Assembly (NCBI GenBank): GCA_964035795.1 | Contig: OZ038322.1 | Span: 5,942,925 to 6,006,924, forward strand | Direction: 5' to 3' | DNA: 64,000 nucleotides | From: Pterobdella sp. o SKG-2022 | Taxonomy: Eukaryota > Annelida > Clitellata > Hirudinida > Piscicolidae | Shown: positions 26,430 through 53,900 of the stretch, one piece after another | Layout: each line of letters opens with the position of its first letter | Numbering within the stretch: the stretch's first letter is position 1 | Program-made: the position numbers and the translations under genes | The notes under the pieces: generated by a model | Seen by the model: the letters and a program-made list of their open reading frames with translations, nothing else | Databases searched by the model: none | What the model was told of the DNA's origin: nothing

Positions 26430-27239
26430 CTTATTTGTCAGAAAAATAATTTGATAAAAGTTTGTTCAAACTTTCTCAGAAGCTAAATATGCTTAAATTT
26501 AATAAGGAAAATAACCTTTACCTTAAACTACACATTATGGGTTTGCAAAAACATATCTATTTGTAAAATGCAACTGGTTTCATAAGATTTGGGCTTTCAA
26601 ACAATGAAACTTCACGGAGCCTAAATTATTAAGGTTTAAAATGATTTTTAGCTTATAGGTAAGTATATCACCAAATTGAGCGGTATCTATAGAAACGTTT
26701 TTTTCTAAAAGTAGATACAACTAGCAAACACATGTAAATAACATCTTTTTATAAGAAGTTAACTCAGAAATAGATTTTAATACATTTTTTGTTAGGACAG
26801 AAAATCACCAACCAGCACCACAATTTTTGTCATAATCTTGAAATCGAAAACGTTTATGATTTTTAAAAATTGAAACAGGCTTGGAAAAGGGAACATCAGA
26901 TTAAACTAAATCAAATTATATAAAATACTTATACTTTTTTGCGTATAACCATTATTAACCCTAGGGGTTCAAAAATAAAATGTTAGTAACGGTAAATACC
27001 TGTTATAGATGAACACTGAACCAAACAAATGAAATGCCGATTTCAAATTCATTTATTTAAATTTAATTTGAGAAATTATAAAATAAAAAATTTTTATTGG
27101 AAAATTATATAAATTTAGGATGAAAATGTTTTTTAATAAATAACAGACGCGTAAACATCAACACACATCGTATTAACAATCGAAAAATTAAATCATTAGT
27201 TGATACTAAAAATAAAAAATGGCTTGATCAATCGAAGGG
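26430..27239. other. Region between CFAP92-type gene and CCDC47
   Basis: About 0.8 kb of AT-rich sequence holding the CCDC47 3' UTR and presumably the promoter and first exon of the CFAP92-type gene, which I could not identify. Both genes are on the minus strand. Confidence 0.4.
27093..27098 (-). promoter_or_regulatory. Candidate poly(A) signal of CCDC47
   Basis: AATAAA on the minus strand, about 140 nt after the CCDC47 stop codon (27,240-27,242). A reasonable 3' UTR length; cleavage site not visible. Confidence 0.5.
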
Positions 27240-30200
27240 TTACATTGATTTAATCTTCACTCTTTTCATACGTGGTTGCTTTTTTTTAGCTTCTTTCTTC
27301 AAATTCTTCTCCTATATTTTAAGCAAAAACTAATAAACCGATCCAGTTTTATAAAAATCTCTTTTACCATTATTATACATTCGAGCATCAGTTTTCTTAT
27401 ATATTATATACGTAAATGGGTTATCCGATCACAAACCTCGAGTCTACGCTGTTTTTCGGGGTCATCCTCGTTCATAATCTTCTCCTTAATCAGCCTCTTG
27501 CGCTCCTCTTTGCGGTTCTGAGCAGCCTCGCTCCTTCCGATATGGCCAGCCTTCAATGTCATCTCCAGGGCACGCTGCCTACTTCGTTCTGCCTTCGTCT
27601 TTGCCTAACACACATATGTTACGTATCGTACAACGCTTATAATTAACACATCTCAATACTATACGAAGAATAAAAGAATTTAAGCTGTAATCAACAGACA
27701 CCTATAAAACGTATAAAGATTGAAACCTCTTTGGAGAGCTTGATACGCTTGACCTTATCAATCAGGTACATGACCATCTGCATCAGAGGTTTCAACCCTT
27801 CCATGTTCTTTGCCTGCTTGCTTGTCACTGCAAACATTCAAACTGATATACCATGCATCAATAGCATCTTACAACAATCTCACTGTTGAAGCAGAATGAC
27901 AGGACCTTGGTCTTCTCCAGAGGTACATTCTGTTGGGTCTCACTGCATGGAACATTATTTAGAGACGTCAATATATTATGGACTTTTAACTTCATCGCCA
28001 TAGCTTAACGTATTTGAGGAAATAAATACATTATGTTCATCACTACCATCCTTTAACGTCCGTTTTCATGCTAGTATGATTCAGAAAATAACCGTTATAA
28101 TAAAAAGTTAAAAAAACACTGAGTGAATTGATTTTTAAAAAATTTATTACAAACATTTTTGCTACCAATAACATCATCAAATAACTGTGATACAGACTCA
28201 TTGTTTCTATTAGGGCAATACTGGTCTGAGAAGTGAATGTAGTCTATCATGTCTTCGTACCTTCTGACTGCCTCACTTACCTGAAACATAAATTGTCAAC
28301 AATTAACAAATTTATATTTAGTAAGTAGGTCAACCTTTCATAATTGAGGTTTCATTTATATTTACTTAAGTATTAATACAAGAATAAGTTCATTTGAAAA
28401 TTTCACAAGATTTTATCATCAGCGGGTCATAAAGTAACCAATAAAGTTCCCTAAATTGAGCTTTCACTTGCACGATGGTAGGTTTTCAAAGGTGACACTA
28501 CATGTGATATGTACCATATCATTGAAAACCCCCAAGTCATTCAATCTCATTAAAGAACTTTTCTTATATATGACAAGAGAATTAATCAATAAGTTCAGTA
28601 TAACATCTGTTAAAAGCAGCACTACAATGATAAGCATAGGTTTGATGGAAACACACCTTGGCGTCAAGGATGAATGAGGCAACCTCCTGGAACTCAGATA
28701 GGACCTGAAGATGTGGTGGCAGTTGATACTTGTCTGCACTCTTTTTATCTACACAGAAGGTCGACTGTGTTGCATTTAAATGAAGGCTTGTATTGCATGT
28801 GATGACTTTTTAAATATAATTTATAAATTTATTTACTCAATTTCTAAGCTTAAACATACTCAACAAGAAGATTTTATGATTGCTCATTCCTTTAATTATT
28901 ATTATTACTGCTATCATGATAAAGCCTACATTAACTCTACTGACATCTCCATTATCTTCTCTGCACACAACTCACCAAATCTTCATGCTCCTTCATCAAC
29001 TTATTTGAAGTCTTCTTGTTCACCAGGCAAAATACAATCTGCTCCATGTCATTATCATCCATGTCCACACGAACTTGCTGGTGTGGAAAATATATGAATT
29101 CTAACTTTTTTAAAACATCTTAATGCCATTTCATTGATTATTTTTAAAATTTTTACATCCATTTAGGAGATTGTAATTCTTGCTAATGTCTTATCATAAG
29201 ACTAAACTTACCAAAAAATTTATTTTGTTTTAATATATGTGTTTGAACCTCATAAGACAATATGAAAATTGTCACATAAATAAATTATATAAATATCAAA
29301 CTAGAACCAAATACAAAGCATACAATTTGGTCAAAGCTAGGCCTCAACAGACATGAAATGACTGACACCAAATCCTGTCTCTTCAGTAGCTTTATAGTGA
29401 CAAGCATGCCTAGAAAGATCAGTATATTATATCATTGAAACTAGCACTCAATGAATTAGTGAATTTAATTATTAAAGGGATTACCTTCACAACATGTGCG
29501 ACCACTGCACCATAGATTAAATACATTCTCACTCTCCTTCATCAACTCACCACCACCTGCCTCCAAGCCATTATCCCCTATCATTCAGTTTATCATAAGA
29601 TAGTTCTTTAAAACAATATATGTCTACACCTAGAAAATATTATATCATATATTATTAACATTGCTTTAGACTCACCAACAACTGAAAAGTTATCTTCTAA
29701 AAGTTTCTTATGTACATTCAACCACTCCTCAGCCAGTTTTTGATTTCGAGACTTTGGAAAACAATAATATGACTGAATGAAATGAATTAGTAATATGATA
29801 TGATGCATACCTTTCCAGCAAGGTAGTTGAGCAAATAAGCAAGCAAGCCAGCCAACATGAGCACTTCAATGCTGTAATGTTCCCAACTTGTGTGCATGTG
29901 AGCTGGTGCCTTTAAAAAAATATATCATTTTTAGTAATATATTTAAGTTTTACTTTTAGAAGCTTCAAAAACACCTGAACAAATTGAAGATTTGGTGGTG
30001 GTTTGTTGGATTTTTTGTCATCGAAACCTTCAAACTCATCCTTGTTACTCAAATGTGAAAATTCATCATCTTCATCTTCATCATTTTCTTCATCTTCATT
30101 CTTTAGGTTGTAAAAATTGTATAAAAAATCTTCAAGCAAGTGGATATGAAACATGTAAATAATAATTTTTAAGCTCACTTCAACTGTGGCATCGAAATCT

Positions 30201-31402
30201 TTGTCATCTTGCACCGCATCAGGTGACATGACGATGTTGGGGCGTTTCTTTGGAGGGGGTGATTCAAACATATCTGCATTTTTAAAAAATCTTCTGATTT
30301 GATTTTAATGAAATACAACACAAAAAACATTAGATTTTCATAAACTCTATTATAATTTATTTAATGAAAATTACAAACCATCCTCGAACTCCTCAAATTC
30401 TGCGAACTCGTTGTCTTCGTGCTGTGAATTCACTACTGTGGACACAAAAATTAAAAAGAAAAGAGCTTTATAAAAATTTATTTTATTTGCCAAATACATA
30501 TTCAAATTATGAAACTAAAATAAAAAATATGATTTTAAAGTTATCTAAAAAATCTGAGCGTAATTAAAGAAGCTAGGCATAGAAAGGTATTTGAACATTT
30601 TTATTAAAAGCCATCACCCCAAAAAGAATTTAAAAAACATTTGAAATATTTTATTCATATTAGAAATTTCATAATTCAATAAAATGGAAAAATTTTAGTT
30701 TTAGCCACATCAAAATTATTGAAATCTATGTCGAAGGGTTAAAGGTCAAAATTTTAGATTTTTAGTATTGACAGAATTATTGAATCGTGAAAAAATTTGG
30801 GAAATAATCAAAATTTTAATGTCATTGAAATGCCAATGTTTTTCCAATTCTCCGGGTTTTTCCTACATTTACAAAGGCAATTCACAAAAGTAATTAAATT
30901 TAAATATTACATCTTCAGCACAAGAATCCATCAAATATACATATATTGTTTGCTTTGTTGTCATGAAAACTATCAGTTCAAAGTGAAAAAATTTAGTAAA
31001 ACACAAGAGCATTATTATTTATTGACATCCACAAAACCTTTATGATATTGCTCTTACCTGGTGATTTATTATAACTAAACCCCTATAAAAAAGTTTTTAA
31101 AAAACACAGTTGAAATATTCAATTATTATGTACGAAGCTTTCCATAATGTAAACTCCAATAATCAAATGTAAGGAGACTTTGGTAAAGAAAGAGCATGTC
31201 CTGTATATATGCTAAAACTATTTAGTTTATAATAATTAAAAACAATATTGAATTTTTTTAATAAAAATCTAATTTCTCAACTTTTTAGAGATTAAATTTT
31301 TTTAAAAAATTTTCATTATCTGAATAAACTTAAATATCATAAAAATCTTCATTAAACTTTTCTTGTTTTTATTAACAAACAATTGAATTAACTTGCTTAA
31401 TT
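27240..31402 (-). CDS. CCDC47: CCDC47 (calumin), ER membrane protein; signal-peptide exon not found
   Basis: Exons (minus): 31,402-31,381 (22 bp); 31,082-31,058 (25 bp); 30,435-30,379; 30,273-30,179; 30,100-29,975; 29,909-29,811; 29,751-29,676; 29,577-29,485; 29,409-29,324; 29,077-28,976; 28,764-28,657; 28,280-28,198; 27,942-27,884; 27,827-27,727; 27,604-27,437; 27,311-27,240 with TAA. Every junction preserves phase. Signatures in order: acidic lumenal region ([13 protein letters not shown]), single transmembrane helix ([19 protein letters not shown]), then the cytosolic domain ([34 protein letters not shown]) and the basic coiled end ([30 protein letters not shown]). In animals CCDC47 is a calcium-binding ER protein and part of the PAT/multipass translocon machinery that inserts multi-span proteins. 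Only the extreme N terminus is missing; the two micro-exons encode the start of the acidic region. Confidence 0.95.
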
Positions 31403-32632
31403 CTGCAAGAAAACAAAAAGAAAATTTTTCATTATGTAATTTTTCATCAATACTACCATTTGGGTAAAAATCTATTTTTTAAAAACGAGTAGAGTCCGAT
31501 GTTGATTAAACCACGTTAAAAGACCTCATGTTAATAGTAGTTGAGTCACGGGTTCATGGAATCCAATTAGTTTCTGTAAAACTACCCTATAAATGAATGT
31601 GAACTTATAAATCATTTCTATGTTTTAATGGATATCGTTAGAAGTTATTCGAAAGATCTTAACAAAAACACAAAGAAACATTGAAAAAAGTGTACGTTTT
31701 TTTTAAACAATACTTTACATCATCAGGTAATTGTAAATGTAGTTTTTTTTACCAAACACTATCAAGTACTTGGTAGAGTGTTCGTGCCTTTTTTCAACAA
31801 ATTGTCATGATGCTTTGATACATTTAAAACTAAGCTAATTTGTGTATATGATTACTGAACATTTCTCAATGGTTTTATCTGAATTCCAAACGAAGTCATT
31901 CAACTTTTGTGAAGCTTGAAAGCCTAGTTTCACTATTCCTAAAATTGATGAACAGCTAAACAAACTTTTTTTATAAACTTGATTTTTTTTCGATATATTT
32001 TCTAGTTAGTTCACTTCAGTATTCAAATTTAGCTTACGAAGCATTATGCGCTAAAAACTTTCAACTCCAAACGCACAGCCATGGTAAGTATTTATACTTA
32101 TTTGTACTCATATTTTAAGAGTTTTCTGTCATAACAATCGTGTAAACTTTTAAATATTTATTTTACTTCAAAAACAAAAATACATCAACGAAACACCCAA
32201 AATAAAGAACCATAAGTCATTTTTATTGAAAGATATGAACAGTTAAATGGTAAGACTTCAAGTCAAACAACATAAAATGGTGTTAAATACACGCGTTTTT
32301 GTAAAACTGTGGAACGGTTACGAAAATAATTCATGAGTTTAATTTATTAAATTGGCCTTGAATATTTTATAATCTCATTAAACATTCTTTTGAAATGTCT
32401 TGCAATTTCAAAATCAAAATCGTATTCTACGAATAAGACTTGGGATATCTTCAAAAGGAAATATTCACTTATTACACTTTGAGACAACAAAGAAAAAAAA
32501 AATTTCAAAAAATCGGTCAATAATTTTCAAGAGAGTTGTAACAAAAATATATTCAAAACGCAGTTAAGCATGTGAGAACAGCAATTGCCACCATCGTCTA
32601 TGTATCCATCTTTATTCACGTCTTCCTCTTCC
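31403..32632. other. Region between RhoGEF 3' end and CCDC47
   Basis: It should contain the CCDC47 first exon and promoter. No convincing signal-peptide exon was found on the minus strand. At 32,560-32,640 the minus strand past the RhoGEF stop stays open in another frame and reads DVNKDGYIDDGG, reminiscent of an EF-hand loop, but is short. Confidence 0.4.
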
Positions 32633-45104
<12,472 letters not shown>

Positions 45105-45939
45105 CTGTGTTGGTATTAATAGGGCAAGTTTTATTTACATTTAATCTAATGTTAGTTTCAATATAATCGAAAAGTTGGTCGGTTAGTTATGGATTGAAAG
45201 CAAAGGCCCCTACGCGCAAATGAAAAATACTTAATCTATTGTGCTTTTGAGTTTTGACTATTGTAGCTTCAATAGAAAACAGGATAAATTATAAAAAATC
45301 AATAATCTATGAAATTTAATGTGAAAAAATTAAACTTTCAAACTTTCATTTGAAAGTACGAAATCTCTCAATATTAACATAATTTTTTGAACACAAACAT
45401 GAATCTATATAGACTAAAAGTCTGATGGCTATAACAAAAATTTTGAGGAATTCGTGGGAAGCATGGAATAGAAGCATCAGCCTTAAATCAAGATTTTCTG
45501 CTCTTTTTATTATTTCTTATCTTCTTTTCATACCTGCTCTCATCTTTATTTTATGACAAGTATTCAAAAGAAAATTTCTTTTATTTATTGTGTACTTTTG
45601 AATATTTTTGGAATAAAATATTATCAAGTTTTAATAATTAGTTTTTCGGGTTTTAAGAAAATGATTTTAGATATATAAATAATTAAATTGAAATAATTTA
45701 AGTTTTTGCTTGATATAAAAGACATAAAAACATAAATATATAATAAAACTGGATGGAAAAATGATGTATAAACTGTAGAAGCCAGCTTAGTAAAACGTTT
45801 TGTAGAAATTGTTTTAAAAAATTTTGACTTGAATAATTCATTTTTAAAAATTATTAAAAATTAACTAGCCTATAGAGCTGATAAATATTACAGGGTATTA
45901 TATTTTCATTAAAATGCTGTAAGGTAATGAATGAAAAAG

Positions 45940-46485
<546 letters not shown>

Positions 46486-47959
46486 AACCAGTTTGAGGAT
46501 GGAGAATGTTGACTTGTTCTTTTTATCTGACATGAAATGGTATTGAGGGAACTTAAATAATTGCATTCATCCATGTTAATAACAACCAAACAGTTTTTAA
46601 ACTTTCGAAGAAATATTCTTGCTCATTTTATTTTATGAATTGAATCTATATTGTTCTGAATCTTGATTATTTAATTGCAAAGCGCTTAGTTTTTCACAAT
46701 AAAAATGAATGTTTATATTTGAGTTTTTATGCCCTCGTGAGTTATTCTAGCGAAACCGGAGCATTGTAGAAAAATTATGAGCAACTTACGACAAAAAAAT
46801 GTAGCGAAGAGAAGAAAAAAATTTTATGTGAACGTAAAAGAATTATATATTTGCTCGATGAGTTGCCAAGTGAATCCAGTATGGTTCATAATGATTGGTG
46901 CTGGAGTAACATGGAGTATTTAACTTTAATTTTGAAGGTGGATGATTTGTAAAAAATCAAAGTGAGACTTAAGAAACACCAAAAAATAATTGTGAAGACT
47001 GTTTCTGCTTCAATGGTGTAAAGTGGTTTTGGGACCTGCTCAAGTGGAAGGAACTTTCTCGAAATATACTTATAGTCTAAAAATACTTGAAAGTGTTTTC
47101 TTTGCCCGTGTTTTATTCGAATAATTTTCGAAGAAAATTTGAAAGTTAATGAAACTTTGTTTTTTCATACCGACAAGGTGCTATTTTCCAAAGAATTTCA
47201 TCTCTCAAAAGACTAGCAATACTTTCAAATTTCACTTTTATTCACAAGTAATTGCCTGCTAATTATAAAGTTAAACTGACAAAACAGGTGATTTTTAAAT
47301 GGCTCTTTTGCCTGAATTACCAGTTCAGTGCAAAGTTTATTTTATGCGATAAAACCCAAAGAACTACAAGTAAATATAGGAAAAATTCAAATTAATTAAT
47401 ATAAAAACTTCCATTGTTTTGAAGAAAAACATAACTAAACATATGATAATAGTAGTAGAGTAGACTTTAGCAAGCACCTCCAGCAACACAGTTCATGTTA
47501 AATGCTACTTATTCAACCTTCGGAAATTCTTTTTGCAACATAGTAACAAAAGTTGCTTATAAAAGTAGTTGGATACAATAAAAAGTGTTTTTTATAACAT
47601 TTCACACATATCGTGTTTATTTAACGTTTTAAAGGCACTTTTGTTTGTTCAACATTGGTGTTAAAAGGCATGAAACGATCCTAAATTTTTTGACCAGAAT
47701 AATAGTAGTTTTATTTTACTTTTTTTTCTTTTGATTATTCTCTATAAATAATTTTTGAACCCAATATAACTTAATACCAAAGTATATTCTGTAATTGATT
47801 TATAACTAAGCTTCAACTTCCCTAATATTAAATTAATATAAATCAATATGTTTTCATCATCACCGTATCGAGCCTAAAATGGACATAAACTGTCTCTAAA
47901 ACCTATTAATAAAATTGGCCCATAGGGCATTGAAAACTCTAACCTTGCTCGGTGCAGAC

Positions 47960-50900
47960 CAAACTGCAGTTGGAGGACTGGTAAGTGTTAGCGAAGTCTG
48001 CAATGGTGTTTCTCTTGATGAGAGGGGCGGGCCGGCGTTTGTTCTTGGAAGAAGGATCGTCTTGCGATGGGTCTTTGCATCGAGGAAAGTTTTCCGGGAT
48101 TTTTGATGTAGTTTCGTTGATTTTCAGTGAATCTTGGTGCTTGTTTGATTCGTTTTTTGGGAGAAGGTTGTTGGTAAGGTGGAAGAAATAGTTGGGGAAT
48201 GTTTTTGATGCGTCTCCAAAACTCCAGTGACGTCCTGCCTTGTATTCCATCAAAATGTGAGGGCTTGAGGGTTGGAGATGTGGTGTGGAAGTTTGAAAAA
48301 TTATTGAAATTATAAACGCTTAGAAAATGTTTATCTTATAAATCAAATCTTTTTAATGCAAGTCTTTTGATATATATGTATCGTTAAAAATATGTTTTGG
48401 GAAAGCTAAAATATTTAAACAAAATTAATGCACGAACAGATGTCAGTAATGCATCGACAAAACTTTACGTGAATAAGAAGGCACATTTACGCAAACAATT
48501 TCAACATTTTATGGCAGTGAAAGCCAATGCCCATGCAAATGGAGTTAAGATGCTTCTTAATGGATACTGTTTTCAAATATTAATAACGAAGTAAATCGTA
48601 CGCTTGTACTTCAACTTCATATATGAATGGTGATTATGTTCTTAATCCTTGAAAATGTTTGTGGTAACCTTATTTAAAATGATGGATTTCGAGGCTTTTG
48701 ACCTTTGGTGTTCATGAAATATGGAATAGGATAACAATCCTTCAGTGGTTTATGTTGAAAAAACATGAAATTTTTGATTTTTTTTGTAAATAAAATTGTT
48801 AATGACCGCATTTGTGGCTCTTATTTTTGTAAACGTTTTATCAAATGTTTGTTTTCCAAGTTTTTACAATTCCGTCATCTGTCTCTGTACAATTAAACAT
48901 CGTACCAATAAAATGCTTTTGAGCGTCTCTAAACATTTAAAAAAAGCGCTATGTAAATATTATCATGTTGATTAAAGGGTAATTAATATAAATTTTTGCA
49001 ATGAAATGTTTAGTTATGACCTCAAATCGCTTCCTTCCGTGGAACTTTCAGGATCAACTATTTCGTCCATGTCCATTATCTGACAATTAGAAGTCTATTT
49101 TTAAGCTGAAATTTATTTTAATTTTTTGAAATTTGGTTTTAATTATTCAGGTTGTTTTTAATATATTTTTTCAAATTTTAATAAATCAATTTAATCATTT
49201 AAGTGTTCCTAATTTTTATAATTTTTTTATCATGAAATTAATTTTTTATAAAAAATTTTTTAATTAAATAAAAGTTTTTATATCCCATGCATAAAATAAT
49301 TATTACTACTCCATGCACATCTCTTTTTAATGGCGCCTTGGGAGACAACTTTAGAAGTCTTATCTCGTTTCGAGGCGGATTGATACTTTCACTTTTTGCA
49401 ATCTAATTTTAATTTTTGCAAATCGACTTTAGTTCTTAAGCGATAGCTAAAGTAATTTATATTTTAATGCTGTAATTTTTATGACATTCATGTGATATTG
49501 CAAAAACTAAATATTCGTGTATTAATAGAACATAGAAATTATCGATAATTGTTATATTCTTTGTAAATGAATAATAAAGATTGCCTGAACAACTTTAATA
49601 GTCAAGATGATAAATTTAGTTTAGAAAATTTCAAACAAGTTTTGCTTATTGTTTGAATTTTCATGTCAATTAGGCTGTTAGAGAATTTTGCTATGTTTTG
49701 AAAATGACAAAGTTTTTAGAGCATACAACCTCGAGTTTCTATTGGCTTCGTTACGAACCAACATCAGTAGTGTAATTCATTACAAAAAACTGAGACTCAT
49801 AAATTTGAATTATACCTATAAGTTTGATTGATTATTCTTGATTCAAAGCAGATTTAATGATTTAATTTGTGAGACTTGACACAGAATTTTGTATTATTTC
49901 ATTCTTTTTTGAGTTTTGAAACTCATTTCGCCATGATTATTCTCATCCACGAAAATAATTGTTTTAGTTTTTCGTAAAAATTAAAAATATTTTTATTGCC
50001 AAAAAATATCACATTAAAACTCACATCACACCAAAAAAAGGAAACAAAATTAATATTTTCATCAAAACTTGCGCCCATTTTTCAAAAAAAAATTTTATTT
50101 GCGGCGTTATGCAGACGCCCAAACATTTCGCATGTAAACTTTCGTATGCAAACACAAAGACATTCGTATAAATAAATATCACGCAATACATAAACTTCAC
50201 ACGCAGGCATACGAAAACATTGACACTGACACAAGCAAACACACAAAAAAAACAAATTTACATAGAACAGTATAAAAAACACCTACAATGTTTCTAAAAG
50301 TTACATTCACATACAAACACAACTATACACAAAAAACATGCACAAACACACATACATAAAACACACACCTTGGAAGCACATATAGCTCTTCTCCTTCCTC
50401 TCCTCTTCAACAAACTCCGGTTCTCCAAATCGTAACCTGTTATGTTTAAGGCTTCCGACAACCGCACATTTTCGTCGAATATTTATTATATCAATAAAAT
50501 TAAACTAGCCATTGTGTTAAGCAAAAACTTAATTAAAAAAACACACCTTCATCTTTTTCCGCTTCTGACGTCACAAAAATGTCGACGTGTGAGGTCCATC
50601 TTTTCAAACTCTGAACGTAAGGAAGTGATGTTTAAAATTGTGAAATGATAGAATGATTTGATGGATTCGACGCGTGAGGCTTCATTTAAGTATTCAACTG
50701 AGTTCGTTTGAGGGATTGAATTATTGGTGATATAAACTTGTTCCTCACAAACCAAGCACACGGTTGCATTTCAACATTGAAACTAATTAGGAGAGGGTTT
50801 TCGATCTCAATACACGCCATTTTATTTCATTTGAACACAAGGGAAATCTTATGGAAATTAGCATTTGATCTGCTTTCAAGTCAATTTCACTGAAGCCTCA

Positions 50901-53900
50901 AGAGTTACAAAAAAGAAGGAGTCTCTCCAAGCAACAATACATTCTTCGCTTCAAAGTCAAAAAATCTTTGATTAAACTATTGTTGCTAGATTCAAAATGC
51001 TGGCAAGAACTTTTATCACGTCGTCCTGCTAATCCCATAAAGGGATTTGTGGACTTTTCCTTCACGGTTGCCAATGATGCCTCTTTATTTGTTGTACAAA
51101 CACTCAATTCATATTCATATGTGCTTTTTCCATTTAGGTTCATTCGAGGGTTTAAATGAATTGTTAATGAAAAATAAATTTAACTCATGAAGATTATATT
51201 CTTCGAAACTAGCCTGAATGGCCTTTTTCAAATTATATTCTATAACTTCGAGACAGATTAAATGGAAAATTTTTTTCAAACTAGGAAATTAATTTTGATT
51301 TATAAAATATAAAGAATTAATTTCAAATCCAAAAATTTAATTTATAAAGCAGTTTTGAATTTTTGAAATCTAAAGATTTAATTAAATCTATAAAATGAAT
51401 TTCAGCTGTAATAAATTTTATTTCAAAAATTCCGAAATTTGTCTAAATTGATATTGTCCCAACTTAAAACTACATTCAAACAGTGAGCGATGTTGAAAAA
51501 TATTTGGTATAAAAATTTTTACTCAGAAGCACAGTGTTACATTTGTCAGTATTTTTTGAAAGCATATTTACAACTTTTTCTTTTCATGCAATAATTTTAA
51601 AAGTTTTTCAAAATATTGTAGTTTTGCTGCAGCGTTGTTTGTAAATTCTGTAGGGTTATGTTGAGTTGAAAAACCAAAAAATCGTTTAATCTTATGGAGA
51701 GGAAATACAAAAAAATTTGTGGATGCAATTTGAATTTTATTTCGTTAAAGTTGTAAATCCTTACAAATCTTATTAGTAAGTATGGAAGTTACACTTAAAA
51801 AGATTTTCTTTATTAAAATCAAAATTCATTTTTGGTTTTTAAATAAATATTGTCTTCATAAAATAAACAAATGAATATAAAGCAATAAGCTGGCCATTTT
51901 TATTTGTTACTTTTTTTCTGAATAAATAATACTATTGTTTTCCACTATGGAAACTTACAGACACAGATATATCTCTCACGTCATGTGCACTGCTAAAATT
52001 GCACCTTTTCACGGCTTTCTTTACATACTATACTGATAAAGTTTCTGCCAAAAAGATTCTGTTTCGATATAATTTTTTGAAATATTACATAAGTCAAGAG
52101 TATCTTGGCTGTGTTGAACGCGAAGAGCAAAAACTCGGCGAGTTGAAAAGCACAAAAGCAATTAAATCAAACAGCACGAAGCAAAAGCCCAACAAATCTG
52201 AAAAAACAAAATATTAGCTTTTTGTACTTTAAATTTCTATTATATTTTAATACAGTTTATTTTTTAAATTCAACTGTTTCCATTTGCTAATCAATCCCGT
52301 AAATGAAGTTCTAAGTATTAATGAAGTTTTCATAACAACTTTTGAGAATATTGTGAATGAGATGATCGAGAATTGCCAAGAAAATATTATCACCATTCAT
52401 CAATGCCCAGATTCTTTTTAAACATCAGCCAAGAATATATTTGGAATAGTTTACATCATATGAAAACTAGTAACACATTATAATTATGATTATATAATTT
52501 TCATATTAATTTAGCACTTGAAACTTATTCACAAAGAATATATAATAAGAATACATTTATGACGTAGCTTTCAAATTTTCCAGTGCTTTTTTGCTTTTAT
52601 ATGAGTATTTCAATTTCATTTATTTAAAATTTTTTTATTTTTTCAATACAAATCTTTGAAGTTTTATAATTGTTTTAGCTGCATAAAACAATCAACCAAG
52701 GCCTTACTGAATAACACCTAGTAACAACTTAAAAGGCAGATTCAGATGGAAATTATGTGAACTTTTGATGGTTTCATGTCTTTTCAATTTTGTTCGTTTT
52801 TGAGTTTTTGCCAAAAAAGTTGTTCAAAGTTGAAAAAGTAAAAGTTTTAAAGCAAACATTTGGAAGAAAGATACATATATCACATAGGAGTGAAACTGTT
52901 TTGAAATTCAACAATTTAGTAGAAAACTTTTCCAATTTGAACAAAAACTTGAAATTAACTGTGCAAACTTATTCATGAAATTTCAATCACATTCAAACTA
53001 AATGAAGAAAACTTTCCAATAATAAATGGCATTCAAAAGCATCTGCGTCAGAAGTTTGGCATATTTGATCTGCGGTTTTTTAATTTTTTTGGACAGACAC
53101 GCAGGATTTTCTTCTAATTATCTTGTTTATTTCAACAAAAATTATATTTTTTCGCGAACCATGGAAAGAATGTAATGTTTGGGATTCAATACTTTTGGAT
53201 GTGTTTAAGAAGTCAACATTTTCAATGGGATTTATTCGTTAACATTTGAAAGCACCTCTCACCAGTGTCACGGAAAAAACTGCAAGTACTCATGGTATTT
53301 TTTACATTTTTTGTTATGAACTGAGTAAAAATTTTTCAGTTTGGCACACTATTCAAAAAAGCTCTTTTTTTAATCACCTTTAAGGCCAGAAGCTAAATGT
53401 TAGGAGGACATTGGAGACATATCCAGTGCATCTCTTCCCATATAACTTGATTGAGACCACCCGGGTATGTGAAAGGGCTGCACTTTTAGTGTCTGAAGGC
53501 ACATTTAAATTTCGTGTCAACATTCATTTAGTATTGGCGCACGTTGCACACTGAATTGTTTGCATTATTTTCATGTCGACCTTGACCCCGGTTTGAACCC
53601 GATATGTATGGATTTGTGTAAAAATCACATTTAGTTTTCATTTTGAAAATTAATGCAAACATTTAAATTAAATTATCGACTGATTCTATATGAAGTTGAT
53701 AAATATTTGGTTGTTCATTTTGAAATTGCTGAACTAAACCTACAAAATAACTTCCAAATTTTGTAAACAAAATAATTTTAAGCGTGACGAAAAAGCATAT
53801 AAAAATCATTAGAAACTTATTGAAATGGACGTTGCACCTAGTGCAGTTGACTCGATTTCCGACTTAAACGTTATCAAAATTTGTGACATCTTCGTTGCCA

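Noticed and set aside
32092..32100. Start codon followed at once by a donor (gccATG|gtaagt) on the plus strand
   Set aside because: An ATG-only first exon is possible in principle but no plus-strand coding exon follows within the RhoGEF/CCDC47 region.
48397..48594. Plus-strand 65-aa ORF (KKAHLRKQFQHFMAVKANAH)
   Set aside because: No family recognised and no splice context; too short to support.
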